Shown here in pieces: positions 9,969-18,593 of a stretch of DNA of 64,000 nt. Under the pieces are notes generated by a model. It did not search any database. It saw only the letters and a list, made by a program, of their open reading frames with translations, and had not been told where the DNA came from. Every line of letters starts with the position of its first letter. The stretch's first letter is position 1. The stretch is from Heyndrickxia oleronia. Lineage in GTDB: Bacteria > Bacillota > Bacilli > Bacillales > Bacillaceae_C. Both the position numbers and the translations under genes were made by a program. The stretch spans positions 2,078,001 to 2,142,000 of the forward strand of contig NZ_CP065424.1 in assembly GCF_017809215.1 (NCBI RefSeq), given 5' to 3'.

Positions 9969-10301
9969 TTGGAAGAAAAAACAATAAAACAAATGCAGCA
10001 AGAAGTTGATGATTATATAGGACAATTCAAGGAAGGTTATTTTAGCCCATTAGCGATGGTTGCCCGCTTAACTGAGGAACTCGGTGAATTAGCAAGGGAA
10101 GTTAATCATTATTATGGAGAGAAACCTAAGAAGAATACAGAAAAGGAAAAAACGGTGGAAGAAGAGTTAGGAGATTTACAGTTTGTTCTTATCTGTTTAG
10201 CTAATTCATTAAATATAAATTTACAAGAAGCTCATGAAAGAGTGATGTACAAATTTAATACACGTGATAAAGATAGATGGACGAAAAAAGAAAAGGAGTA
10301 A
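9969..10301 (+). CDS. ypjD: MazG-like nucleotide pyrophosphohydrolase YpjD
   Basis: This protein of about 110 residues has the all-alpha NTP pyrophosphatase signatures: [13 protein letters not shown] (ExxE...) and [12 protein letters not shown] (ExxxD), which bind Mg2+. It would hydrolyse (d)NTPs to the monophosphate and pyrophosphate, acting in nucleotide-pool cleaning; the exact substrate is not known. GAGGTG at 9954-9959 is spaced better for the TTG at 9969 than for the TTG at 9963; either gives nearly the same protein. It heads the operon running to birA and its stop codon overlaps the dapB ribosome binding site. Confidence 0.87.
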   Translation: MEEKTIKQMQQEVDDYIGQFKEGYFSPLAMVARLTEELGELAREVNHYYGEKPKKNTEKEKTVEEELGDLQFVLICLANSLNINLQEAHERVMYKFNTRDKDRWTKKEKE

Positions 10302-10306
10302 ATATT

Positions 10307-11110
10307 ATGGATAAAGTGAGAGTAATTATTGCAGGGCCTCGTGGAAGAATGGGAAAAGAAGCAGTCAAGCTGGTTTTTCACGAAGAAAAATTTGAGCTTG
10401 TGAGTGTTTTAGATCATAAGCATGATCAGAAAATGTTGCATGAGATAGATGATTTCCAATTATACGAAAATATCCCTGTATATTCAAATGTAGAAGAATG
10501 TCTTCAGAAATCAAATGCAGATGTATTTGTGGACTTAACTACACCTGAAGTTGGTTATTTACATACAAAAACTGCCCTACAGTATGGAATTCGACCTGTT
10601 GTAGGAACAACAGGTTTTACCCAAGAACAACTAATAGAATTGAAACAATTAGCAGAAGAAAAAAATATTGGTTGTATCATTGCACCTAATTTTGCTATAG
10701 GTGCGGTGTTAATGATGAAGTTCTCCCAATTAGCTGCAAAATATTTTAAAGATGTAGAAATAATTGAAATGCATCATGATCAGAAACTTGATGCACCCTC
10801 TGGAACAGCTGTAAAAACAGCGGAGATGATTTCTTTATCAAGGGAGAAAAAGCAACAGGGACATCCAAATGAATCAGAAAGTATAACTGGTGCTAGAGGA
10901 GCCAACTTTGATGGAATGCATATACATAGTGTCCGTTTACCAGGATTAATCGCACATCAGCAAGTGTTATTTGGTGCAGATGGACAATCCTTAACAATTC
11001 GACATGATTCGTATAATCGTTCTTCCTTTATGTCAGGGGTCAAATTATCCATTGAAACAGTATTGGCAATCAATACATTAGTCTACGGATTGGAAAATAT
11101 TATTGATTAA
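10307..11110 (+). CDS. dapB: 4-hydroxy-tetrahydrodipicolinate reductase
   Basis: The ATG at 10307 follows AAAAGGAGTAAATATT; an upstream in-frame GTG at 10277 lies inside ypjD and is rejected. The 267-residue enzyme has the N-terminal NAD(P)H fold (GPRGRMG, residues 8-14) and the catalytic region [15 protein letters not shown], with [19 protein letters not shown] further on. It reduces the dihydrodipicolinate precursor in the lysine and diaminopimelate pathway, feeding peptidoglycan, lysine and spore dipicolinate. The operon context (ypjD-dapB-mgsA) is as in B. subtilis. Confidence 0.96.
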   Translation: MDKVRVIIAGPRGRMGKEAVKLVFHEEKFELVSVLDHKHDQKMLHEIDDFQLYENIPVYSNVEECLQKSNADVFVDLTTPEVGYLHTKTALQYGIRPVVGTTGFTQEQLIELKQLAEEKNIGCIIAPNFAIGAVLMMKFSQLAAKYFKDVEIIEMHHDQKLDAPSGTAVKTAEMISLSREKKQQGHPNESESITGARGANFDGMHIHSVRLPGLIAHQQVLFGADGQSLTIRHDSYNRSSFMSGVKLSIETVLAINTLVYGLENIID

Positions 11111-11122
11111 GGGGCATAGGAT

Positions 11123-11536
11123 ATGGAGATTGCATTAATTGCACATGATAAAAAGAAAGATGATATGATTCGGTTTGTGACAGCATACCAAGATATTTTT
11201 GCACAGCACCGATTATATGCAACAGGTACGACTGGGAAAAGGATAAACGAAGAGACAAACCTACCAGTGATCCGTTTCCAATCAGGGCCATATGGTGGTG
11301 ATCAAGAAATAGGAGCATTAATCGCCAATAATAAACTGGATATGGTTATTTTCTTTAGGGATCCATTAACAGCTCAGCCACATGAACCAGATGTGACTGC
11401 ATTAATTCGTTTATGTGATGTATATTCCGTTCCCCTTGCAACGAATATGGGTACTGCTGAAGTTCTTGTTCGTGGGCTAGAAAAAGGCGATTTACAATGG
11501 CGAAGTATTATTAGAGGTGAAACAAGGCATGAATAA
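11123..11536 (+). CDS. mgsA: Methylglyoxal synthase
   Basis: This 137-residue enzyme converts dihydroxyacetone phosphate to methylglyoxal and phosphate. The signatures [18 protein letters not shown] and [12 protein letters not shown] (phosphate and active-site region) and [14 protein letters not shown] are intact. It starts at ATG 12 bp after dapB and ends inside the start of bshB1. The length equals the family norm. Methylglyoxal detoxification in Bacillus uses bacillithiol, whose biosynthetic genes follow directly in this operon. Confidence 0.95.
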   Translation: MEIALIAHDKKKDDMIRFVTAYQDIFAQHRLYATGTTGKRINEETNLPVIRFQSGPYGGDQEIGALIANNKLDMVIFFRDPLTAQPHEPDVTALIRLCDVYSVPLATNMGTAEVLVRGLEKGDLQWRSIIRGETRHE

Positions 11537-12236
11537 GAAAATAGATATATTAGCATTTGGGGCACACGCAGATGATGTAGAGATTGGAATGGCCGCGTCG
11601 ATTGCAAAATGGACGAGGGAAGGAAAAAAAGTCGTCATCTGTGATTTAACAGAAGCAGAATTGTCTTCAAATGGAACAGTTGAAAATCGAAAGATTGAGG
11701 CGGCAAAGGCTGCCTCAATTTTAGGTGTTGAGGAACGGATTTCATTAAAAATTCCTGATCGTGGAATTTATCTTACCACTGAACATATACGCATGGTTGT
11801 AGAAGTCATCCGTACATATAAACCTACAGTGGTTTTTGCGCCATTTTTAGAGGACAGACATCCTGACCATGGTAATTGTGCAAAATTAGTAGAAGAGGCA
11901 ATATTTTCTGCGGGGATTAGAAAATTTGAAACGAGTTTAAATTTGCCTCCACATAAACCAAAAAGTTTATATCATTATATGATAAATGGTTTTCATCATC
12001 CTGATTTTGTCATTGATGTAACCAACTATATGGATAAAAAAGTAGAAAGCTTAGAAGCATACCAGAGCCAGTTTGTGATAAATAGTACAGGTGTAAGGAC
12101 ACCGCTAACAGATGGTTATATTGAAACTGTACAAGCGAGAGAGAGAATGTTCGGAAAAGAAGTTGGAGTAAAATTTGCCGAGGGCTTTAAAACGAAAAAG
12201 CCGCTTATATTAAATATGGATGTGATTGGAGAATGA
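11529..12236 (+). CDS. bshB1: N-acetylglucosaminyl-malate deacetylase (bacillithiol synthesis)
   Basis: The ATG at 11529 is eight bases after AGAGGTGA and gives 235 residues; the GTG at 11517 lies within that ribosome binding site. The LmbE-like zinc deacetylase motifs are present: AHADDVEIG (H-x-D-D) and HPDHGNC. It removes the acetyl group from GlcNAc-malate, the second step of bacillithiol synthesis. It overlaps mgsA by 8 bp and bshA by 4 bp, showing translational coupling with bshA, which makes its substrate. Confidence 0.94.
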   Translation: MNKKIDILAFGAHADDVEIGMAASIAKWTREGKKVVICDLTEAELSSNGTVENRKIEAAKAASILGVEERISLKIPDRGIYLTTEHIRMVVEVIRTYKPTVVFAPFLEDRHPDHGNCAKLVEEAIFSAGIRKFETSLNLPPHKPKSLYHYMINGFHHPDFVIDVTNYMDKKVESLEAYQSQFVINSTGVRTPLTDGYIETVQARERMFGKEVGVKFAEGFKTKKPLILNMDVIGE

Positions 12237-13387
12237 GAAAAAAGCTTAAAATTGGTATTACCTGTTACCCGACTGTTGGAGGTTCAGGTGTCATAGCCAC
12301 AGAATTAGGAAAATTTCTTGCAGAGCGAGGCCATGAAATCCATTTTATTACTTCAAGCATCCCATTCCGTTTAAATAAGATGTATCATAATATCTATTTT
12401 CATCAGGTCGAAGTGAATCAATACTCTGTATTTCAATATCCACCTTATGATATTGCTTTAGCTAGTAAGATGGCAGAAGTGATAAAGAGAGAAAAATTAG
12501 ATATACTCCATGTTCACTATGCAATGCCTCATGCTGTTTGTGCAATATTAGGAAAACAGATGGCCGGTACTAATGTAAAGATTGTAACAACTTTACATGG
12601 AACAGATATTACTGTTTTAGGTTATGATCCTTCATTAACTGAAGCGATTCGCTTTGGTATAGAGCAATCTGATTATGTGACTGCTGTTTCAAAAGCTTTA
12701 GTTCAACAAACTTATGATCTAATTCAACCAAAGAAAGAAATTGATACAGTCTATAATTTTATTGATGAACGGGTATACAGAAAAGTTAATTCAAGTGATT
12801 TAAAAACGGAATATGGAATTTCACCAGATGAGAAAATCATCATCCATGTATCTAACTTTCGAAATGTGAAAAGAGTACCAGATGTAGTTAAGGTTTTTGC
12901 CCAAATAAAAAAGAAACTACCTGCTAAACTCCTTTTAGTTGGTGATGGTCCCGAGATGACAATCGTATGCAAATTAGTGAATGAATTACAATTAAATGAA
13001 GACGTGCTCATGTTAGGAAAGCAAGATAATCTTGAAGAGTTATACTCTATAAGTGATTTAATGCTTTTGCTATCAGAAAAGGAAAGTTTTGGATTAGTAG
13101 CTCTTGAGGCTATGGCCTGTGGTGTTCCATGTATTGGAACCGATATTGGTGGAATTCCAGAAGTAATTACAGATCATGTGAATGGGTATGTTTGTGAACT
13201 GGGAAATATTGAAATGATTTCAAGCTATGCGTTAAAGCTTCTTGAAGATGAAAAAATACACAATGAGTTTTCTGAAAATGCGATTCAAACCGTTCACAAT
13301 CAGTTTATGTCAGAGAAAATAATTGAACAATATGAAGACATTTATTACCATCTAATACCAGATAAAGAAAAGGTGGGGATGGAATGA
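12233..13387 (+). CDS. bshA: N-acetyl-alpha-D-glucosaminyl L-malate synthase (bacillithiol synthesis)
   Basis: This 384-residue GT4-family glycosyltransferase transfers GlcNAc from UDP-GlcNAc to L-malate, the first step of bacillithiol synthesis. It opens with [20 protein letters not shown] and carries the donor-site region [17 protein letters not shown] and [11 protein letters not shown] near residues 280-315. The start overlaps the bshB1 stop (ATGA) and the end overlaps the cca start (ATGA), so translation is coupled along the operon. Length and order match B. subtilis ypjH. Confidence 0.95.
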   Translation: MRKKLKIGITCYPTVGGSGVIATELGKFLAERGHEIHFITSSIPFRLNKMYHNIYFHQVEVNQYSVFQYPPYDIALASKMAEVIKREKLDILHVHYAMPHAVCAILGKQMAGTNVKIVTTLHGTDITVLGYDPSLTEAIRFGIEQSDYVTAVSKALVQQTYDLIQPKKEIDTVYNFIDERVYRKVNSSDLKTEYGISPDEKIIIHVSNFRNVKRVPDVVKVFAQIKKKLPAKLLLVGDGPEMTIVCKLVNELQLNEDVLMLGKQDNLEELYSISDLMLLLSEKESFGLVALEAMACGVPCIGTDIGGIPEVITDHVNGYVCELGNIEMISSYALKLLEDEKIHNEFSENAIQTVHNQFMSEKIIEQYEDIYYHLIPDKEKVGME

Positions 13388-14592
13388 ATGAACCATTTCT
13401 AAGTGCCATCCCAATTTTAGAGGCATTAGAAAGTAATGGATTTGAAGCATATTTTGTCGGAGGTTCCGTCCGAGATTATTTACTAGATCGAAAAATTGAT
13501 GATGTTGATATTGCAACATCAGCTACTCCTCAGGAAGTAAAAAAAATTTTTAGTCAAACAGTAGATATTGGTATTGAACATGGAACGATACTTGTTCTCT
13601 TCGACGGGATTGGCTATGAGGTTACTACTTTTCGTGCAGAATCTGATTATCGCGATTATCGCAGACCAGAAACGGTTCATTTTATCCGTTCATTGATAAA
13701 GGATTTAGAACGAAGAGATTTTACTATGAATGCATTAGCCATGGATAAAAAAGGAAGAATCATTGATTTGTTTAATGGTATACAAGCGATTAATGATCAA
13801 TTAATTGAAACAGTTGGGGATGCAAAAGAACGATTTCATGAAGATGCACTAAGAATGATGAGAGCGGTTCGATTTGTTAGTCAACTTGAATTTTCATTGC
13901 ATATGAGTACAAAGCTTGCAATTAGTAAAAATGCCTATTTATTAAAGCATATTGCGATAGAGCGTATCTTAGCAGAGTTTACAAAGTTAATTAGAGGCAG
14001 CAATAAAAAACAAGCTTTAACTCTATTGTTTGATTGTCAAATTATTGATTACTTGCCCGGTTTTAAAGACCATACAGATAAATTGAAACAATGCTTAGAA
14101 TTAGATGTGAATGAACTTTCTGAAAATCAAACATGGCTTTTAATATTAGCCTTAATCGATGTAAACGAACCGATGAATTTCTTAAGAGAATGGCGAATGC
14201 CAACTAAACAAATGAAATACATTGTGAAAGCTCTTTCGGTCTTGAAGGAAAGATATCAAAGTTCTTGGACAGTTGCTTCACTTTTTTATGCAACAAAGGA
14301 AATTGCGATTGATGCTGAAGTAGTATATAAAACAATGAATAAACAGTCGATATACATGATCAAGGAAACAATCGAGAATGAATTTTCAATCATGCCGATT
14401 AAGACACGTGAAGAAATAGTCATTTCAGGGGAAGACTTAATAAATTGGTTTAATCGACCCGGTGGACCTTGGATTAAGGATTTATTGCAACAGATTGAAT
14501 TGGCCATTTTAAATAAAGAAATTGCCAATGATAGAGATGAGATAAAGGGGTGGAGTCGAACATGCAATCTCCCATTCGCAAACGATTGCTAG
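13384..14592 (+). CDS. cca: CCA-adding tRNA nucleotidyltransferase
   Basis: This 402-residue class II enzyme adds or repairs the CCA end of tRNAs. The N-terminal catalytic domain shows [11 protein letters not shown] (nucleotide-binding GG), DDVDIATSA (the two metal-binding Asp) and [10 protein letters not shown]; the nucleotide-recognition helix [12 protein letters not shown] follows near residue 155. The C-terminal part is helical. It overlaps bshA by 4 bp and birA by 31 bp. Confidence 0.95.
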   Translation: MNEPFLSAIPILEALESNGFEAYFVGGSVRDYLLDRKIDDVDIATSATPQEVKKIFSQTVDIGIEHGTILVLFDGIGYEVTTFRAESDYRDYRRPETVHFIRSLIKDLERRDFTMNALAMDKKGRIIDLFNGIQAINDQLIETVGDAKERFHEDALRMMRAVRFVSQLEFSLHMSTKLAISKNAYLLKHIAIERILAEFTKLIRGSNKKQALTLLFDCQIIDYLPGFKDHTDKLKQCLELDVNELSENQTWLLILALIDVNEPMNFLREWRMPTKQMKYIVKALSVLKERYQSSWTVASLFYATKEIAIDAEVVYKTMNKQSIYMIKETIENEFSIMPIKTREEIVISGEDLINWFNRPGGPWIKDLLQQIELAILNKEIANDRDEIKGWSRTCNLPFANDC

Positions 14593-15545
14593 AGGCATTT
14601 ACCAATGCAAATGGAGAATTTTTATCAGGACAAGCACTTGCTGATATTTTAGGTTGTTCAAGAACAGCAGTATGGAAGCATATAGAGGAGCTGCGAAAAG
14701 AAGGATTTGAACTAGAGGCTGTTCGTAAAAAGGGGTATCGAATTATATCGACAATGGACAGAGTGACAGAAAATGAAATTCGTTTAGGCCTGAAAACTTC
14801 TAAACTAGGTAGTATGATTCAATATTTAGATACAATTGATTCGACACAAAAAGTGGCCCATCAACTAGCACAAGAAGGTTGTCCAGAAGGAACAATAGTG
14901 GTAGCTGAAGAACAAACGAATGGAAGAGGAAGACTAACTAGACATTGGCATTCTCCAAAGTTTACTGGAATATGGATGAGCATTGTGTTACGACCAAAAC
15001 TTCCACCTTTTAAGGCACCGCAATTTACTTTGATTACTGCAGTTGCAGTTGTACAGGCAATCGAACAACTATGCGACCTACAACCAGAAATTAAATGGCC
15101 AAATGATATCTTAATAAAAGGAAAAAAAGTAACCGGCATATTGACGGAATTACAAGCAGATTCGGATAAAATTCACTCTATTATTATTGGAATCGGAATT
15201 AATGTTAACCAAACGAGAGAAGACTTTCCCGAAGAATTGCATTCAGTTGCAACATCAATAGCAATTGAAAATGGTGGAAAGCTGTCCCGCTCTATACTTA
15301 TTCAACAAATACTAGCTAATTTGGAAAAGTATTATCAGATTTACTTAGAAAAAGGCTTTGCTCCATTAAAGTTATTATGGGAAAGCTATGCCATCAGTAT
15401 TGGGAAGGACATTATTGCTCGTACCGTTAATGAAGTGATAGCTGGTAAAGCAATAGGTATCTCTGATGAAGGCGTATTAAAAATCCAGGATAAAAATGGT
15501 GTCATTCATGATATTTATTCTGCGGATATTGAGGTAGGAAAATAA
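14562..15545 (+). CDS. birA: Biotin protein ligase and biotin operon repressor
   Basis: The ATG at 14562 has AAAGGGGTGG eight bases upstream; a GTG at 14550 falls in that site. The 327-residue bifunctional protein has an N-terminal winged helix (LADILGCSRTAVWKHIEEL, about residues 24-42), then the ligase domain with the biotinyl-AMP loop GRGRLTRHW (about residue 122) and KWPNDI, and a small C-terminal SH3-like domain. It biotinylates acetyl-CoA carboxylase and pyruvate carboxylase and represses biotin synthesis and transport genes. It is the last gene of the ypjD-birA operon. Confidence 0.95.
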   Translation: MQSPIRKRLLEAFTNANGEFLSGQALADILGCSRTAVWKHIEELRKEGFELEAVRKKGYRIISTMDRVTENEIRLGLKTSKLGSMIQYLDTIDSTQKVAHQLAQEGCPEGTIVVAEEQTNGRGRLTRHWHSPKFTGIWMSIVLRPKLPPFKAPQFTLITAVAVVQAIEQLCDLQPEIKWPNDILIKGKKVTGILTELQADSDKIHSIIIGIGINVNQTREDFPEELHSVATSIAIENGGKLSRSILIQQILANLEKYYQIYLEKGFAPLKLLWESYAISIGKDIIARTVNEVIAGKAIGISDEGVLKIQDKNGVIHDIYSADIEVGK

Positions 15546-15576
15546 AAAATGGATAGTAAGTAATGAAATATTTTGA

Positions 15577-15737
15577 TATAATTTACTCGGGTAGTATCCA
15601 AAAGGAACTGCACCTTGCTTACATTTATTATTAATAGAATATTGTTCTGCCTTGATCCATGAATTGGACGGGGACGGAGGATGGGTCAATCATTTACTAA
15701 TAACAGGAGTCCTTCTGCCTTGCGGAAGGGCTTTTTT
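15577..15737 (+). promoter_or_regulatory. panB leader region: promoter, candidate pan RNA motif and terminator
   Basis: A TATAAT box at 15577-15582 (no good -35 seen) would start an RNA near 15589. The first 25 bases (15590-15614) can form a stem GGT/ACC, GT/AC, TCC/GGA capped by AAAA, with unpaired A residues at 15593 and 15596. A stem with two bulged adenosines upstream of panB is how I remember the Rfam 'pan' motif, so this is a candidate, not a proof. A second perfect 9-bp stem (one G-U pair) starts with TTGATCCAT near 15652 and closes with ATGGGTCAA. A terminator hairpin with CTTTTTTT ends the leader at 15710-15737. The layout suggests conditional termination before panBCD. Confidence 0.45.
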
Positions 15738-15810
15738 TGCATCAAACGTTCTAAATATGAACCAGTAAATTAGACTTTGTGTCAAGAACCATAAAAAGCA
15801 AGGTTGGATG

Positions 15811-15836
15811 CTCCCCTAGTCAAATACTAAGGGAGG
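15811..15836 (+). promoter_or_regulatory. Hairpin covering the panB ribosome binding site
   Basis: CTCCCCTAGT and ACTAAGGGAG pair over ten positions with one C-A mismatch and a 5-base CAAAT loop. The 3' arm contains the panB Shine-Dalgarno sequence GGGAGG. When folded, it would hide the ribosome binding site, so control of translation start is possible. Confidence 0.45.
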
Positions 15837-15843
15837 AAACATG

Positions 15844-16677
15844 ATGAAACAAACGACAGATTTTAAAATGATGAAGCAAAATAAGGAAAAGATCACCATG
15901 GTTACCGCGTATGATTTTCCAACTGCAAAATTGGCACAGCAGGCCAATATGGATATGATCTTAGTTGGTGATTCTTTAGGGATGGTTGTTTTAGGGTATG
16001 ATTCAACAGTACCTGTAACGATTGAGGATATGATACATCATACAAAAGCTGTAAAACGAGGAGCTAGTGATGTATTTGTCGTTACCGATATGCCATTTAT
16101 GACATATCATCTTAGCCGGGAGGAAACGTTGAAACATGCTGCTAGTCTTATTCAAAATGGTGGTGCGAATGCTGTAAAAGTTGAAGGTGCTGGACATGTA
16201 ATTTCAATGATTGAAGCGTTAACATCATCAGGTATTCCTGTTATGGCACATCTCGGTTTAACCCCTCAAACTGTAGGTGTCTTAGGGGGATATAAGGTTC
16301 AAGGCAAAACGGCAGATGCAGCTATACAGTTGATTGAAAATGCAAAAAAATGTGAAGAAGCAGGTGCTTTTGCAATTGTCTTAGAATGTGTACCAAAGCA
16401 ATTAGCAAAAGAGGTGACAGCTAACATCAGTATTCCAACCATTGGTATTGGAGCAGGAGTAGATGTTGATGGTCAAGTATTAGTTTTTCATGACTTAACG
16501 ATGTTCGGAGTTGAACGAGTACCTAAATTTGTAAAAACATATGCAGATAGTAATGATTTAATCTTGAATGGACTAAAAAATTATGTGGCAGATGTGAAAA
16601 CGAGTAAATTCCCAGAGGATAAGCATACGTTCACTATGAAACAAGAGGAATTGTCTACACTTTACGGAGGAAAATAA
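15844..16677 (+). CDS. panB: 3-methyl-2-oxobutanoate hydroxymethyltransferase
   Basis: This enzyme of about 277 residues transfers a hydroxymethyl group from 5,10-methylenetetrahydrofolate to 2-oxoisovalerate to make ketopantoate, the first step of pantothenate synthesis. The signatures [30 protein letters not shown] (Mg2+ and substrate site), HLGLTPQ and [15 protein letters not shown] are intact. Two tandem ATG codons exist; the second (15844) is spaced seven bases from GGGAGG and is preferred, while the first is only four away. It is the first gene of panBCD and panC follows after one base. Confidence 0.95.
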   Translation: MKQTTDFKMMKQNKEKITMVTAYDFPTAKLAQQANMDMILVGDSLGMVVLGYDSTVPVTIEDMIHHTKAVKRGASDVFVVTDMPFMTYHLSREETLKHAASLIQNGGANAVKVEGAGHVISMIEALTSSGIPVMAHLGLTPQTVGVLGGYKVQGKTADAAIQLIENAKKCEEAGAFAIVLECVPKQLAKEVTANISIPTIGIGAGVDVDGQVLVFHDLTMFGVERVPKFVKTYADSNDLILNGLKNYVADVKTSKFPEDKHTFTMKQEELSTLYGGK

Positions 16678-16678
16678 A

Positions 16679-17527
16679 ATGAAATTGGTGACAGATAGAA
16701 CGACGATTTCGAAAATAGTTAAGCAGCATAGACAAAATCATGAAAGTATCGGATTTGTTCCTACCATGGGCTATTTACATGAAGGCCATTTAGCTTTAGT
16801 GGAAAAAGCTAAGGAACAAAATGATATCGTGATTATGAGTATTTTTGTCAATCCTACTCAATTTGGACCAAATGAAGATTTTGACTCCTATCCACGAGAT
16901 TTGGCACATGATCAACGTTTAGCAGAAGCAGCAGGAGTGGACTATATTTTTGCACCTTCCGTTGAGGAAATGTATCCAAATAAAATGAATAATCAAATTA
17001 CTGTCGTTGAAAGAGCCGGGGTACTTTGCGGGAGAAGTAGACCTGGCCATTTTGATGGAGTAGTTACCATTTTGTTAAAGCTATTTTCACTAATTATGCC
17101 TGAGAGAGCATATTTCGGTAAGAAAGATGCACAGCAAATTGCAGTGATTGATGGACTTGTACAGGATTTCTTTTTACCTATCCAAATTATTGCTGTTGAA
17201 ACAAATAGAGAGCTTGATGGTTTAGCAAAAAGCTCAAGAAATGTCTTTTTATCGGATTCAGAAAGAGTTGAGGCAAAAGAATTATATAAAAGTCTTACAA
17301 AGGCAAAGACTGCAATTAACTCTGGTGAAAAATCTAAAAAACGGATTATAGAAATGGTGATTGATCATCTTCAATTAAATACAAGTGGTGAGATTGACTA
17401 TGTTGAAATATATTCTTATCCATCATTAAAAGCGTTAGATGTCATTGAAGGGAAGGTTATCATCGCAATAGCAGTTAAGTTTTCAAAAGCAAGATTAATT
17501 GATAATCTCATCCTTGATGTCCGGTAG
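16679..17527 (+). CDS. panC: Pantothenate synthetase
   Basis: This 282-residue enzyme joins pantoate and beta-alanine with ATP. The ATP-binding [10 protein letters not shown] (HxGH type, residues 28-37) and the second signature KSSRNVFLS are present, with FGKKDAQQ and [10 protein letters not shown] between them. ATG follows GGAGGAAAAT at the end of panB. Length is the family norm. Together with PanB and PanD it completes pantothenate synthesis from 2-oxoisovalerate and aspartate. Confidence 0.95.
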   Translation: MKLVTDRTTISKIVKQHRQNHESIGFVPTMGYLHEGHLALVEKAKEQNDIVIMSIFVNPTQFGPNEDFDSYPRDLAHDQRLAEAAGVDYIFAPSVEEMYPNKMNNQITVVERAGVLCGRSRPGHFDGVVTILLKLFSLIMPERAYFGKKDAQQIAVIDGLVQDFFLPIQIIAVETNRELDGLAKSSRNVFLSDSERVEAKELYKSLTKAKTAINSGEKSKKRIIEMVIDHLQLNTSGEIDYVEIYSYPSLKALDVIEGKVIIAIAVKFSKARLIDNLILDVR

Positions 17528-17559
17528 ATTGCACAAAAGAAATAAAAGGAGAATCATTT

Positions 17560-17943
17560 ATGTTTCGTACAATGATGAATGGGAAAATTCACAGAGCAAC
17601 AGTTACAGAAGCTAATTTAAATTATGTCGGCAGTATTACAATCGATGAGGATATACTAGACGCGGTTGGAATGGTTGCTAATGAAAAAGTACAAATCGTT
17701 AATAATAATAATGGAGCACGTTTAGAAACGTATATTATCCCAGGCAAACGGGGAAGTGGTGTAATTTGTCTGAACGGTGCAGCTGCCAGACTTGTTCAAG
17801 TAGGAGATATTGTCATTATTATTTCATACGCTCTTATTCAAGAGGATAAAATAAAAAATCATCAGCCAAAAATCGCTATTCTGGATGAAAATAACCATAT
17901 TTCGCAGATGATTTCCTATGAACCCGAAGCAACAATCATTTAA
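17560..17943 (+). CDS. panD: Aspartate 1-decarboxylase
   Basis: This 127-residue pyruvoyl enzyme makes beta-alanine from aspartate. The self-cleavage site Gly24-Ser25 within NYVGSITID is present, so the proenzyme should split into a short beta chain and a pyruvoyl-carrying alpha chain. The residues that bind substrate in the family (around Y58 in [11 protein letters not shown] and in CLNGAAARL) are kept. ATG follows AAAGGAGAATC. A terminator follows immediately and ends panBCD. Confidence 0.95.
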   Translation: MFRTMMNGKIHRATVTEANLNYVGSITIDEDILDAVGMVANEKVQIVNNNNGARLETYIIPGKRGSGVICLNGAAARLVQVGDIVIIISYALIQEDKIKNHQPKIAILDENNHISQMISYEPEATII

Positions 17944-17952
17944 GATAAAAAG

Positions 17953-17982
17953 AAAACCGTATCTCAGTGGATACGGTTTTTT
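17953..17982 (+). terminator. Rho-independent terminator after panD
   Basis: ACCGTATC/GATACGGT form an 8-bp stem with a short loop, preceded by A's and followed by TTTTTT. Confidence 0.88.
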
Positions 17983-18318
17983 GTATAGGGCTCTTTTCTC
18001 AATAGTATAGAATTTAAGTTTTTACAAATAAAAATAAGTTTAGGATAAGTTTCCTTAGTTCACCGAGAAAAGAGCTTCAAGCAATATAAGAACACTCCCC
18101 TTTTTTTAGTGTGTAAAAGCCGGCAGTAGGGCTTTTACAAAGCAACACATTAGTTGAAGTGTATTTATGTATAGGGCTCTTTTCTCAATAGTATAGAATT
18201 TAAGTTTTTACAAATAAAAATAAGTTTAGGATAAGTTTCCTTAGTTCACCGAGAAAAGAGCTTCAAGCAATATAAGAACGCTCTCCTTTTACACAGCAAT
18301 ACATTAGTTGAAGTGTAT
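17983..18318. repeat. Tandem pair of short elements with terminal inverted repeats
   Basis: A 111-bp sequence (17983-18093) recurs without visible change at 18169-18279, a 186-bp period. Each copy holds an 86-bp core bounded by perfect 11-bp inverted repeats, GCTCTTTTCTC (17990, 18176) and GAGAAAAGAGC (ending 18075, 18261). A right-hand extension with CTTTTACAAAGCAACA and TTAGTTGAAGTGTA follows each copy with small changes (18133-18163, 18288-18318). A third left end, GGCTCTCTTCTC, begins near 18327. The first copy abuts the panD terminator. Related elements are at 55.2-56.4 and 58.4 kb. There is no coding capacity; it looks like a miniature non-autonomous element. Confidence 0.8.
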
Positions 18319-18593
18319 AGTATAAGGCTCTCTTCTCAAAATTTATGCTAAATAGTTTAATGAACCAAAATAGGTTGCAACAAACGATACGAAAATCTCC
18401 TTATGTATAGAATGTTTGTTTATACCTCGATACAATTTTTAAGATTGGAATTGTCATTGCAAAGCTCTCGCATTCGACGCTGTTGAACAAGGAGCATACG
18501 TTTTTGGATATAATAGTTATGGATTATTCGCTTTAATATGATAAACTAAGTAGAAACAAAAATAGCCTTTTGAAATATGAAATAGGTGATTGA
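18319..18593. other. Intergenic remainder before dinG
   Basis: AT-rich sequence with a degenerate third left end of the short repeat element near 18327. I see no reading frame with a ribosome binding site and no clear terminator. It presumably contains the dinG promoter, but no convincing -35/-10 pair was identified. Confidence 0.5.
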
